A stretch of 64,000 bases of DNA, from the NCBI GenBank assembly GCA_001544595.2, contig FCOH02000001.1, positions 310,001 through 374,000 of the forward strand, in the 5' to 3' direction. This DNA is from Caballeronia peredens (lineage in GTDB: Bacteria > Pseudomonadota > Gammaproteobacteria > Burkholderiales > Burkholderiaceae). This document shows positions 17,333-25,317 of the stretch, in pieces; the stretch's first letter is position 1, and every line of letters begins with the position of its first letter. The position numbers and the translations under genes were made by a program. The notes beneath the pieces were generated by a model. It saw nothing but the letters and a program-made list of their open reading frames with translations, was not told the origin of the DNA and did no database searches.

Positions 17333-17679
17333 CCAAGTGTCGCTAGAAGAACCGTTCGGTTAGCGCAGGGCATTGATTAAACGAAGGTATTTTTATTCGA
17401 TGACAAGAAACGAGCGGATTCGTGCATGCTCTGCGCATTGCTATGTGTCGGTTTGAGAAAAACGAATCGGCGGAAGTAGTCGGTGCTGGACAAACAGGCG
17501 TAGTTCATTGAACTCAATGCAAAGAGAAACTGCATGGACGATCGTAAGTAAAAGAGGTTTTCTTGCAATTTGCTATCGGTGTACTAACGTTTCATCAACG
17601 AAGAAGCCGTCTGACAAAAGGATCGCGTGACGTTGGCGGCTGCTCAAAACCTTCCTTCGATTTTCCGATGGAGGTTGAA
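17333..17679. other. AT-richer intergenic region
   Basis: This stretch lies between the leftward small-protein array and the rightward secreted-protein gene. It is visibly richer in A and T than its surroundings. A 63-codon minus-strand reading frame (17377-17568) has no recognisable features. Promoters of both flanking units probably lie here; I see no clear gene. Confidence 0.5.
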
Positions 17680-18462
17680 ATGCGAGTCACACCGTATGTA
17701 GCGGCACTGTTGTCGATTCCCGGCCTCGCTCTGGCCGACGCAGTCAGCATCTCGAGCAACAACTCCACGCTGAAGGTCACGCGCGACGATCCGATCTACA
17801 ACCTCAACACGCCGGGCGATCCGGTGCAGCTCGTCAGGACGCTCGAATGGACCGTGGACGGCCGGCGAATACTGGTTTATCCGTCGGGGCCATCGTCGTT
17901 CCTCGATCTGGGGCACATGCATTCGGACGCACACGTGAGCGCCAATCAGATCCACGCACAGGGACCGGTTCTCGGCTATGCGACGAGCGCGGGCACGGGC
18001 ACGGTCGTCGGCGGAATCGTCTATACGGTGGATGGAGATACCGCGGGCACGCTCAATTCGCGTATCTCGGAGAAGGTCGACGTGCAGAACAAGAGCGGCG
18101 CTCCCGTTTCGCTATTGCTGACCGGCCTTGGATTCAAGCCGACGCAAGCGAGTCTCGAAGTGCCGGACTATAGCGGGCTGGATGTGGCCGGCACCACGGT
18201 GGCCTTTATCACCAACGGGCCGATCACGGAGACGCCGCCGCCGTTCGGGCAGGTGACGGTGCTCCCTGTCGTGTCGTTTGCGGGGTTCAATCCGCTGAGC
18301 AATCAGAGCGTGACGCTACCGGCCGGCGCCACCTTGTCGATGGTCACGGAAATCAAGGTGTCCCGCACGTCCAGCCAGATTCAGCAATTCCTCAGGGAGC
18401 GCTTGCCTGATCGCTTCCAGGATTCGCCGTTCCTGAACAGCCCGTTCATCCGCTTGCCATAG
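17680..18462 (+). CDS. Secreted beta-rich protein of unknown function
   Basis: 260 residues with a signal peptide (MRVTPYVAALLSIPGLALAD, probable cut after LALA). The mature part is Gly/Ser/Thr/Val rich and looks all-beta, with an early SISSNNSTLKVTRDD segment, a GHMHSDAHVSANQIHAQG His-rich stretch near residue 90-105 and a basic/aromatic C-terminus (QFLRERLPDRFQDSPF). No PEP-CTERM or LPXTG anchor is seen. GGAGG lies 5 nt before the ATG at 17680. It sits between copies 4 and 5 of the double-glycine family, on the other strand. I do not recognise the family. Confidence 0.75.
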   Translation: MRVTPYVAALLSIPGLALADAVSISSNNSTLKVTRDDPIYNLNTPGDPVQLVRTLEWTVDGRRILVYPSGPSSFLDLGHMHSDAHVSANQIHAQGPVLGYATSAGTGTVVGGIVYTVDGDTAGTLNSRISEKVDVQNKSGAPVSLLLTGLGFKPTQASLEVPDYSGLDVAGTTVAFITNGPITETPPPFGQVTVLPVVSFAGFNPLSNQSVTLPAGATLSMVTEIKVSRTSSQIQQFLRERLPDRFQDSPFLNSPFIRLP

Positions 18463-18548
18463 CGCGTTAAACAAAAAAGGCCCGCTGCAAGAGCGAGCCA
18501 ATCCATCGAACACCACCAGAGACGAGAGGGCCGCCAAGGGATAGCGGA

Positions 18549-18595
18549 CCTCTCTCTGAGCCGTGACGCACCCGTGATCAAGGCTCAGAGAGAGG
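18549..18595. terminator. 14-bp perfect inverted repeat between convergent genes
   Basis: CCTCTCTCTGAGCC (18549-18562) and GGCTCAGAGAGAGG (18582-18595) pair perfectly with a 19-nt loop. It lies between the rightward secreted-protein gene and the leftward small-protein copy 5, where a two-way terminator is expected. No T-run follows on either side, so it is not a textbook intrinsic terminator. Confidence 0.45.
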
Positions 18596-18637
18596 AGAAG
18601 CGAACACGCGGTCTCTTCTCCCTTCGAAGCGCCGGCT

Positions 18638-18919
18638 TCAGAGCTTCACGCCTTGCAGCAGGCTGCCGACCGAAGCGAGCGACTTCGTGACGTTGGTCAC
18701 GTCGACATCCGTGTGCGTCGATGCGTCCACTTGCGTGACGGGCGCGACGTTGGTTTGCGGGCTGGCGAACGACACGCCGCCGGCTTGCAGGTTGGCGTTG
18801 ATGCCGCCGTTCTGGAAGGCGTTGCCGCCGACCGGGAAGATGCCCGTGCCGCCGGTGATGGCTTCCATTTCAGCGCGGTCGAGGTCTTTGCTAACGGCGA
18901 GGTTGTCGATCTTCAGCAT
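18638..18919 (-). CDS. Double-glycine-leader small protein, copy 5 (separate)
   Basis: 93 residues, long-core type: leader MLKIDNLAVSKDLDRAEM then EAITGG, core start TGIFPVGGNAFQNGGINANLQAGG. The C-terminus reads GSLLQGVKL, so the GxxxG motif of the other copies is lost. The 76 bp upstream match those of copy 4. The start at 18919 follows AGGAGA; a long upstream extension in frame is not supported. It is 1.4 kb from the tandem set, separated by the secreted-protein gene. Confidence 0.82.
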   Translation of the reverse strand: MLKIDNLAVSKDLDRAEMEAITGGTGIFPVGGNAFQNGGINANLQAGGVSFASPQTNVAPVTQVDASTHTDVDVTNVTKSLASVGSLLQGVKL

Positions 18920-18995
18920 GATGAATCTCCTGGTCACTCGGTTGGTTGGATGAGCATCAATCGTTGCGCTCGCAGCTACATATGCGAGAGCCGTG
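18920..18995. repeat. Conserved upstream leader with hairpin, copy 5 side
   Basis: Second copy of the 17257-17332 element. The hairpin arms are CTCGCA (18969-18974) and TGCGAG (18983-18988), with the same loop GCTACATA. Sequence similarity stops soon after the hairpin, which marks the edge of the duplicated unit. The following 166 bp to the GST gene hold nothing I recognise. Confidence 0.65.
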
Positions 18996-19161
18996 CCAAC
19001 GCCGTGCAGAAGATCGCTTCGTTCAAGCTGACGCCTTGCCGGTAAAGGCCGCGTGAGTTTGCATGCGCGACTTTCGCCCGCCACATCAGCGTGGTGCCGA
19101 AGCGATGTGTCGGGCAGCAAGAAACAGATCGCCGATTATTGTCGGCATCGGACGAACAGGC

Positions 19162-19800
19162 CTACGCGGCCAGCCGTTCCTTATGGGCCGCGACGAGTTC
19201 CGCTTCGTCGCGCAAGGCCTTTTTCACCGACGCGCGCGCTTCGACGCGTTCGATATATGCCTTGAGATTCGTCAGGTGATCGAGATTGACGCCCGAGCGC
19301 TCGTGCCACATCGTGGCCCACACATAGGCATCGGCGACCGTGAATTGCTCACCCGTGAGATACGTGCGTCCGTCGGCGAGGCGCGCATCGAGCTTGCTGT
19401 AGGCCTTGAGCAGCTTGTTGCTGTGGAACGCGATGCCTTCGGGCGTCATCAGCTTGCGCATCAGCGGAATATGCTTCTGCGCGATCTCCGTCGCGATGAA
19501 CGTCAGCAACTGATCCATGCGCGCGCGCTCGAGCGTGCCGTGCTGCGGAATCAGCCCGGACTCCGGATGTTGATCGGCCACATACGACGCGATCGTGATC
19601 GTCTCGGTCAGCGGTTCCGTTTCGCCGTCCAGTGTCAGCGCGGGGACGTAGAGGAGATCGTTCACGTCGGCGAAGTCGGACTGATCGGACGTGGTCTTGC
19701 CGAAGACGTCGAAATGCACCAGCTGAGGCGCCAGGCCGAGCTCGTTGAAGACGGCTTGTACTGCGAGGGAACAGGTGGCTTGAGCGATATAGAGTTTCAT
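19162..19800 (-). CDS. Glutathione S-transferase
   Basis: 212 residues. N-terminal thioredoxin-like domain (residues 1-80) with the cysteine of the bacterial beta class (ATCSLAVQ, Cys10), cis-Pro segment YVPALTLD and the LTETITIASYVAD glutathione-binding motif; then the all-helical domain with YLTGEQFTVADAYVWA. Cytosolic conjugation or reduction with glutathione. Divergent from a LysR gene 204 bp away, which may control it. Confidence 0.92.
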   Translation of the reverse strand: MKLYIAQATCSLAVQAVFNELGLAPQLVHFDVFGKTTSDQSDFADVNDLLYVPALTLDGETEPLTETITIASYVADQHPESGLIPQHGTLERARMDQLLTFIATEIAQKHIPLMRKLMTPEGIAFHSNKLLKAYSKLDARLADGRTYLTGEQFTVADAYVWATMWHERSGVNLDHLTNLKAYIERVEARASVKKALRDEAELVAAHKERLAA

Positions 19801-20004
19801 GATGGGCCTTGTATCGATGAAGTTGTGTCGGAGCGCTTAAAGGTCGCGTTGGAATGAAGTATCGCGACTTTCGACGAAGCGATAAACGACAGCGCAGTCG
19901 CCAGACTGTCGCTCGACCGGCGACAATTGGGACCGTGCCCGTTAGCTGCTACAGTTCGCTTTTTCGTCGTCGAACACGCCCTTGCCAACGGAACGGAGCG
20001 AACC

Positions 20005-20916
20005 ATGGCCGAACGCGCCGATGCACCGATCAACGAGATCGCGGTCTTCGTGGCGGTCGCGCAGACCGGCAGCTTCACGCGCGCGGCGGAGGAAATGGGC
20101 AGCAGCAAGTCGAACGTGGGCAAGGCGGTGCAGCGGCTGGAAGCGCGGCTCGGCACGCGCCTGTTTCAGCGCACGACGCGCGCGGTGCGGCTCACCGAAG
20201 ACGGCGAGACGTATCTGCGGGCCGCGCGCGATGCACTCGACAGCTTGCGCGAAGCCGAGCAGCAACTGGCTGCGCGCCGCGCCGAGCCGGTCGGTCGCGT
20301 GAAGATCGATGTGCCCGCGGGTTTCGGCCGGCTGCTCTTGCCGAGCTTCATCGACTTTCGCGCGAAGCATCCGAAGGTGACGCTGGAAATGGCCTTGACC
20401 GATCGCATGTCGGATCCGATCGGCGAAGGATGGGATGTGGTCGTGCGCATCGGCGCGCTGCCCGAGGACAGCGAACTCACCGTGCGCAAGCTATGCGATC
20501 TGCGGCTCGGTCTTTATGCGTCGCCGGCCTATCTCGAACGCAAAGGAACGCCCGCCGACATCGATCAGCTGAGCGCGCATGACGCCGTCATCTTTCGTGG
20601 CCCGACGGGACGACTACGTCCCTGGACCTTGCGTCACGGCACATCGACGAAAGACTTCGCGCCGCAACCGGTGCTGGTGCTCGCGGACGGTCAGGCGCTC
20701 GTCGAGGCGGCGGTGGCGGGCTTCGGCATCGCGCAGATCTTCGATCGCGTCGCGCTGCCGCATGTGCGTGCGGGCAGGCTCGTGCACGTATTGCCCGACG
20801 CCGAAGTGGACGGACCGCCCGTGCACGCGATCATTTCGCTCGGCCAGAAGATGGCGGCGAAGACGCGCGCGGTCGTCAATCATCTGGCCGAGACCTTGCA
20901 ACGCACGGCTGAGTGA
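20005..20916 (+). CDS. LysR-family regulator next to GST
   Basis: 303 residues. wHTH at residues 8-68 (INEIAVFVAVAQTGSFTRAAEEM ... QRLEARLGTRLFQRTTR), effector domain after residue 95 beginning GRVKIDVPAGFG. It belongs to the large LysR subgroup with the pattern 'RxAEPVGRVKID'. The start at 20005 follows GGAGCGAACC; an upstream in-frame ATG at 19927 would add 26 non-conserved residues. Divergent from the GST gene and convergent with the RND gene, 8 bp away. Confidence 0.9.
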   Translation: MAERADAPINEIAVFVAVAQTGSFTRAAEEMGSSKSNVGKAVQRLEARLGTRLFQRTTRAVRLTEDGETYLRAARDALDSLREAEQQLAARRAEPVGRVKIDVPAGFGRLLLPSFIDFRAKHPKVTLEMALTDRMSDPIGEGWDVVVRIGALPEDSELTVRKLCDLRLGLYASPAYLERKGTPADIDQLSAHDAVIFRGPTGRLRPWTLRHGTSTKDFAPQPVLVLADGQALVEAAVAGFGIAQIFDRVALPHVRAGRLVHVLPDAEVDGPPVHAIISLGQKMAAKTRAVVNHLAETLQRTAE

Positions 20917-20924
20917 CGCGCGCT

Positions 20925-23900
20925 TCAATCCTGCAACGCGGGCTCGCGCTCTTTCTCCGCGACCTGAACTTGCGTGACGGACGCTGCGGGCGCCACTGGT
21001 GAATCGTCCGGACCGTGAATGTACGGGTGACGGCCATGCTTGTCGCGCAAGGGCTTCGCACCGGAAAGCTTGCGCAGGATCACATAGAACACGGGTGTGA
21101 GCATCAGGCCGAAGAAGGTCACGCCGAGCATGCCGGAAAACACTGCGATGCCCATTGCGCGGCGCATCTCCGAGCCCGCGCCCGTCGAGATCACGAGGGG
21201 CACGACGCCCATGATGAACGCAATGGACGTCATCAGGATCGGGCGCAAACGCAGTCGCGATGCTTCGATTGCGGCCTGCACGATCGATCGTCCCTGCATC
21301 TCCAGCTCACGCGCGAATTCGACGATGAGGATCGCGTTCTTCGCAGACAATCCTACGAGCACCATCAGTCCGATCTGCGTGAAGATGTTGTTGTCGCCGC
21401 GCGTGAGCCACACGCCGGCGAGCGCGGACAGAATGCTCATCGGCACGATCAGCAGGATCGCGAGCGGCAGCGTGACACTCTCGTACATCGCGGCGAGCAC
21501 CAGAAAAACGAGCAGCACGCTGATAGGAAAGACCCAGAATGCGGCGTTGCCGGTCAGCGTCTGCTGATAGGTGAGGTCGGTCCATTCGAACTTGATGCCG
21601 CGAGGAAGCGTCTCCTTCGCGATGCGCTCGACCGCCGCCATCGCCTGACCCGATGAATAGCCGGGCGCCGGACCGCCGTTGATGTCAGCAGCGAGAAAGC
21701 CGTTGTATCGCACGACCATCTCCGGGCCGTAAGTCGGCGTGACCTTCACCAGCGACGACAGAGGCACCATCTCCCCGCGCTCGTTGCGCGTTTTCAGTTG
21801 CAGGATGCTGTCCGCATCGGCGCGAAACGGCGCATCGGCTTGGGCGCGCACCTGATAGACGCGACCGAACTTGTTGAAGTCGTTCACGTAGAGCGAGCCG
21901 AGATAGATCTGCATCGTATCGAATACATCGGTGACGGACACGCCGAGTTGCTTCGCCTTTTCACGGTCCAGCTCGACGTTCAACTGCGGCACGTTGATCT
22001 GATAGCTCGAGAACGACGGTCCGAGCTCGGGCGCTTTCGCGGCTGCCGCAATGAATGCCTGCGTCGCCTTGTTCAGCGCTTCGTAGCCGAGCGCGCCGCG
22101 ATCCTCGATCTGCAGCTTGAATCCGCCGATAGTGCCGAGCCCCTGAACCGGCGGCGGCGGGAAGGTGGCGATGGCCGCATCCTTGATCGCGCCGAATTGC
22201 CCGTTGAGTCCGGCGACGATATCCGCGCCTGTTTCGCCCTTGCCGCGTTCCTTCGAAGGTTTTGCGACCGAAAACACGCGACCGCTGCTCGACGAGTTCA
22301 TGAGTCCCGTCACCGACAGGCCCGGAAATTCGGGCGTGTGGATAACGCCCGGTTGCCTGCGCGCGATCTGCCCCATCTCGTTCACGACCTTCTCGGTGCG
22401 ATCGAGCGACGCGCCCGCGGGCAACTGCAGGATGCTGACGAAATAGTCCTTGTCCTGCGCGGGCACGAAGCCGCCCGGCACGATCTTGCCGAGCAGCACG
22501 GTGCCGCCGAGCAGCACCGCATAGACCGACATCATCGCGGCCTTGCGGTTGATGATGCCGCTCACGCCGTTGCCATAGCCTTCCGAGCCGCGATTGAAGA
22601 GCTTGTTGAAGGCGTTGAAAAAGGGCCCGAGAATGCGATCCATCGCGCGCGTGAGCCAGTCTTTCGGCGCGTGATGATCTTTCAGCAACAGCGCGGACAG
22701 CGCGGGCGAAAGGGTCAGCGAGTTGAACGCGGAGATCACCGTCGAGATGGCGATCGTCATCGCGAACTGCTTGTAGAACTGGCCCGTGAGTCCCGACATG
22801 AACCCGAGCGGGACGAACACGGCAACGAGCGTCAGCGCAATCGCGATGATCGGTCCGCTCACTTCGCGCATAGCGGCATACGAGGCTTCCAGCGGCGACA
22901 ATCCCGAAGCGATATTACGCTCGACGTTCTCCACGACCACGATCGCATCGTCCACGACGATGCCGATCGCGAGCACCATGCCGAACAGCGACAACGCGTT
23001 GATGGTGAAGCCGAACGCGAGCATCAGCGAGAACGTGCCCACGATCGATACCGGCACGGCGAGCAACGGAATGAGCGAGGCGCGCCATGTCTGCAGAAAC
23101 ACGATCACGACCAGCACGACCAGAATGATCGCTTCAAAGAGCGTATGCACCACCGCGTCGATGCTCTCGCGCACGAACTGCGTCGGGTCGTAGACGATTT
23201 CGGCTTTCACGCCTTCAGGCATGTCCTTCTGCAATTCGGCGGTGAGCTTGCGGATATCGTCGGAGATTTGCAGCGAGTTCGCGTTGGGCTGCTGGAAGAT
23301 GATGATCTGCACCGCCTTCTTCCCGTCCATGCCCGCGCGCAACGCGTATTCCGCTGCGCCCAGTTCGACTCGTGCGACATCGCCGAGATGCGTGACGGCG
23401 CCATCCGGCGAGGTCTTCAGAATGATGCGGCGAAACTCTTCTTCTGACTTGAGACGCCCCTGCGCATTCACGCTCAATTGCAGCGGGACGTGCGTCGTCA
23501 TGGGCGCGCCGCCGACGATGCCCGCCGCGACCTGCACGTTCTGCTCGCGCATGGCTTTCACGACATCAGTGGCGGTCAGATTCTGGCGCGCCACTTTCGT
23601 CGGGTCGAGCCATACGCGCATCGAGTAATCGCCCGAGCCCCACAACACCACTTCACCCACGCCCGGCACCTGCGCGAAGCGGTCCTTGATGTTGATGAGC
23701 GCGTAGTTGCGCAGGTACGTGAGATCGTAACGATCGTTCGGCGACACGAGATTCACGCCCATCGTGAGCGTGGGCGACGATTTCACCGTGGTCACGCCGA
23801 GACGCTGCACGTCCTCGGGCAAACGCGGCAGCGCCTGCGACACGCGGTTCTGCACGAGCTGCTGGGCGCGATCGGGATCGGTGCCCAGCTTGAAAGTGAC

Positions 23901-24179
23901 GGTCGTGGTCATGTTGCCGTCGCTGTTTGCCTGCGACTGCATGTACAACATGTTCTCGACGCCGTTGATCTGCTCCTCGATGGGCGATGCCACCGTCTCC
24001 GCAATCACCTTCGGATTCGCGCCGGGATATTGCGCGCGCACGACGACCGAAGGCGGCACGACTTCGGGATACTCCGCCGTCGGCAGCTTCGTGAGCGCAA
24101 TCACGCCCGCGAGCAGGATGACCACCGACAGCACGGCCGCGAAAACCGGCCGGTCGATGAAGAACCGGGATATGTTCAT
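20925..24179 (-). CDS. RND multidrug efflux permease (HAE1 family)
   Basis: 1084 residues, the inner-membrane proton-driven pump of AcrB/MexB type. Begins MNISRFFIDRPVFAAVLS; TM4 carries the paired aspartates GIVVDDAIVVVENVERN needed for proton transfer; two large periplasmic loops and a second six-TM set follow. The C-terminus is extended and charged. No membrane-fusion protein or outer-membrane channel gene is next to it, which is unusual. Start 24179 is chosen by homology; only a weak AAGG precedes it. Lies 127 bp downstream of a LysR gene on the same strand. Confidence 0.93.
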   Translation of the reverse strand: MNISRFFIDRPVFAAVLSVVILLAGVIALTKLPTAEYPEVVPPSVVVRAQYPGANPKVIAETVASPIEEQINGVENMLYMQSQANSDGNMTTTVTFKLGTDPDRAQQLVQNRVSQALPRLPEDVQRLGVTTVKSSPTLTMGVNLVSPNDRYDLTYLRNYALINIKDRFAQVPGVGEVVLWGSGDYSMRVWLDPTKVARQNLTATDVVKAMREQNVQVAAGIVGGAPMTTHVPLQLSVNAQGRLKSEEEFRRIILKTSPDGAVTHLGDVARVELGAAEYALRAGMDGKKAVQIIIFQQPNANSLQISDDIRKLTAELQKDMPEGVKAEIVYDPTQFVRESIDAVVHTLFEAIILVVLVVIVFLQTWRASLIPLLAVPVSIVGTFSLMLAFGFTINALSLFGMVLAIGIVVDDAIVVVENVERNIASGLSPLEASYAAMREVSGPIIAIALTLVAVFVPLGFMSGLTGQFYKQFAMTIAISTVISAFNSLTLSPALSALLLKDHHAPKDWLTRAMDRILGPFFNAFNKLFNRGSEGYGNGVSGIINRKAAMMSVYAVLLGGTVLLGKIVPGGFVPAQDKDYFVSILQLPAGASLDRTEKVVNEMGQIARRQPGVIHTPEFPGLSVTGLMNSSSSGRVFSVAKPSKERGKGETGADIVAGLNGQFGAIKDAAIATFPPPPVQGLGTIGGFKLQIEDRGALGYEALNKATQAFIAAAAKAPELGPSFSSYQINVPQLNVELDREKAKQLGVSVTDVFDTMQIYLGSLYVNDFNKFGRVYQVRAQADAPFRADADSILQLKTRNERGEMVPLSSLVKVTPTYGPEMVVRYNGFLAADINGGPAPGYSSGQAMAAVERIAKETLPRGIKFEWTDLTYQQTLTGNAAFWVFPISVLLVFLVLAAMYESVTLPLAILLIVPMSILSALAGVWLTRGDNNIFTQIGLMVLVGLSAKNAILIVEFARELEMQGRSIVQAAIEASRLRLRPILMTSIAFIMGVVPLVISTGAGSEMRRAMGIAVFSGMLGVTFFGLMLTPVFYVILRKLSGAKPLRDKHGRHPYIHGPDDSPVAPAASVTQVQVAEKEREPALQD

Positions 24180-24306
24180 GAAAAACCTTCGCTTGATCAC
24201 GCAGCGGACGTCGCCGCATCGGGCATGAGTATGGCGAGGGCCTGCCGGCGGATAAACACCGGCAAAAGAGACGCTTTGGCGAATGGCGCGCGACAATGCG
24301 CGCGCA

Positions 24307-25212
24307 TCAACCGCCGCAGGCGTGAATCAGGAACTGCTGAAGGGCGGTCGCCGGCGCGCTCAAAGTGGCGCCCTTGCGCCAGATCATGCCGGCTTCCATG
24401 TGCGGAATGACGTCATGCACAGGCCGCGCCTCGATACGCTTGCCTTCGAGCGACCACGGACGAAACACCATGTCCGACAATACCGTCACGCCGAAGCCAT
24501 GCGCGACGAGTCCGCGCAGCGCTTCCATCGAACTCGTGCGAAAGGCAATGTTGGGTTCGATGCGCTTCTTGTGCCAGTAACGCATCGTCGAATGTTCGCC
24601 TTCGTCGACGGTGATCATGATGTACGGATGCGCGGCGATGTCCTTCAGCGACACCGTGTGCTGCTGCGCAAGCGGATGCGTCGGTGCGACCCATAGCTGC
24701 CGTCGCGAGCGGATCAGCACCTGGCTGCCGAACCGGCTTGCGCGCTGCACATTCGACAGCAGCACGATGCCGATATCGACATCGCCGCTCGCCACCGCAT
24801 CTTCGATCTGCGGGCGCTCCATGTCGCGCAGATCGAAGTCGATGAACGGATACGTCGCACGGAAGCGCGCGAGCAGTTCCGGCAAAAAATACCCGAGCAC
24901 GGTATAGGACGCCGCGATGCGCGCGACGCCGCGCATGTCGTGCGAGCGGAAGCGCGGCTCGTGCATCGCGTCCCGGGCGGCCTCGAGCACCCGGCGCGCG
25001 TGATTATGGAAATCCTGACCGTCGGGCGTCAGCGCGACGCCTTGCGGCAGGCGCTCGAACAGCTTCGTGCCGAGCGCGCCTTCGAGGGCCAGAACCGCAT
25101 TGGTGATTGCCGATTGCGAGACGTGTTCGTTCGCCGCCGCCATGGAAAACTGGCCGGTCCGCGCGGCGGCCACGAAATAGCGCAACTGCCGGAGTGTGAG
25201 ATCGAAGGCCAT
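24307..25212 (-). CDS. LysR-family regulator upstream of the RND pump
   Basis: 301 residues. wHTH at residues 5-65 (LRQLRYFVAAARTGQFSMAAANEHVSQSAITNAVLALE), then an effector domain. It is transcribed in the same direction as the RND gene, and is divergent from the indolepyruvate oxidoreductase (gap 105 bp). Either could be its target; the short divergent gap favours the oxidoreductase. Confidence 0.9.
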   Translation of the reverse strand: MAFDLTLRQLRYFVAAARTGQFSMAAANEHVSQSAITNAVLALEGALGTKLFERLPQGVALTPDGQDFHNHARRVLEAARDAMHEPRFRSHDMRGVARIAASYTVLGYFLPELLARFRATYPFIDFDLRDMERPQIEDAVASGDVDIGIVLLSNVQRASRFGSQVLIRSRRQLWVAPTHPLAQQHTVSLKDIAAHPYIMITVDEGEHSTMRYWHKKRIEPNIAFRTSSMEALRGLVAHGFGVTVLSDMVFRPWSLEGKRIEARPVHDVIPHMEAGMIWRKGATLSAPATALQQFLIHACGG

Positions 25213-25317
25213 CTGATTTTCGGATACCAGAGTTGTTTATTCGTGATTTTACGATAGCGAGTTGCCTTTCTATACTCGGGCAAAAAACACATTTCCGCAT
25301 CCGGAGACGAGCCCCTC

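Noticed and set aside
17377..17568. 63-codon minus-strand frame near the peptide array
   Set aside because: No signal, leader or similarity to the array proteins; no good ribosome-binding site.
21798..23447. 549-codon frame opposite the RND gene
   Set aside because: Composition is Arg/His/Asp-rich without any domain, and it mirrors third-position GC of the real gene.
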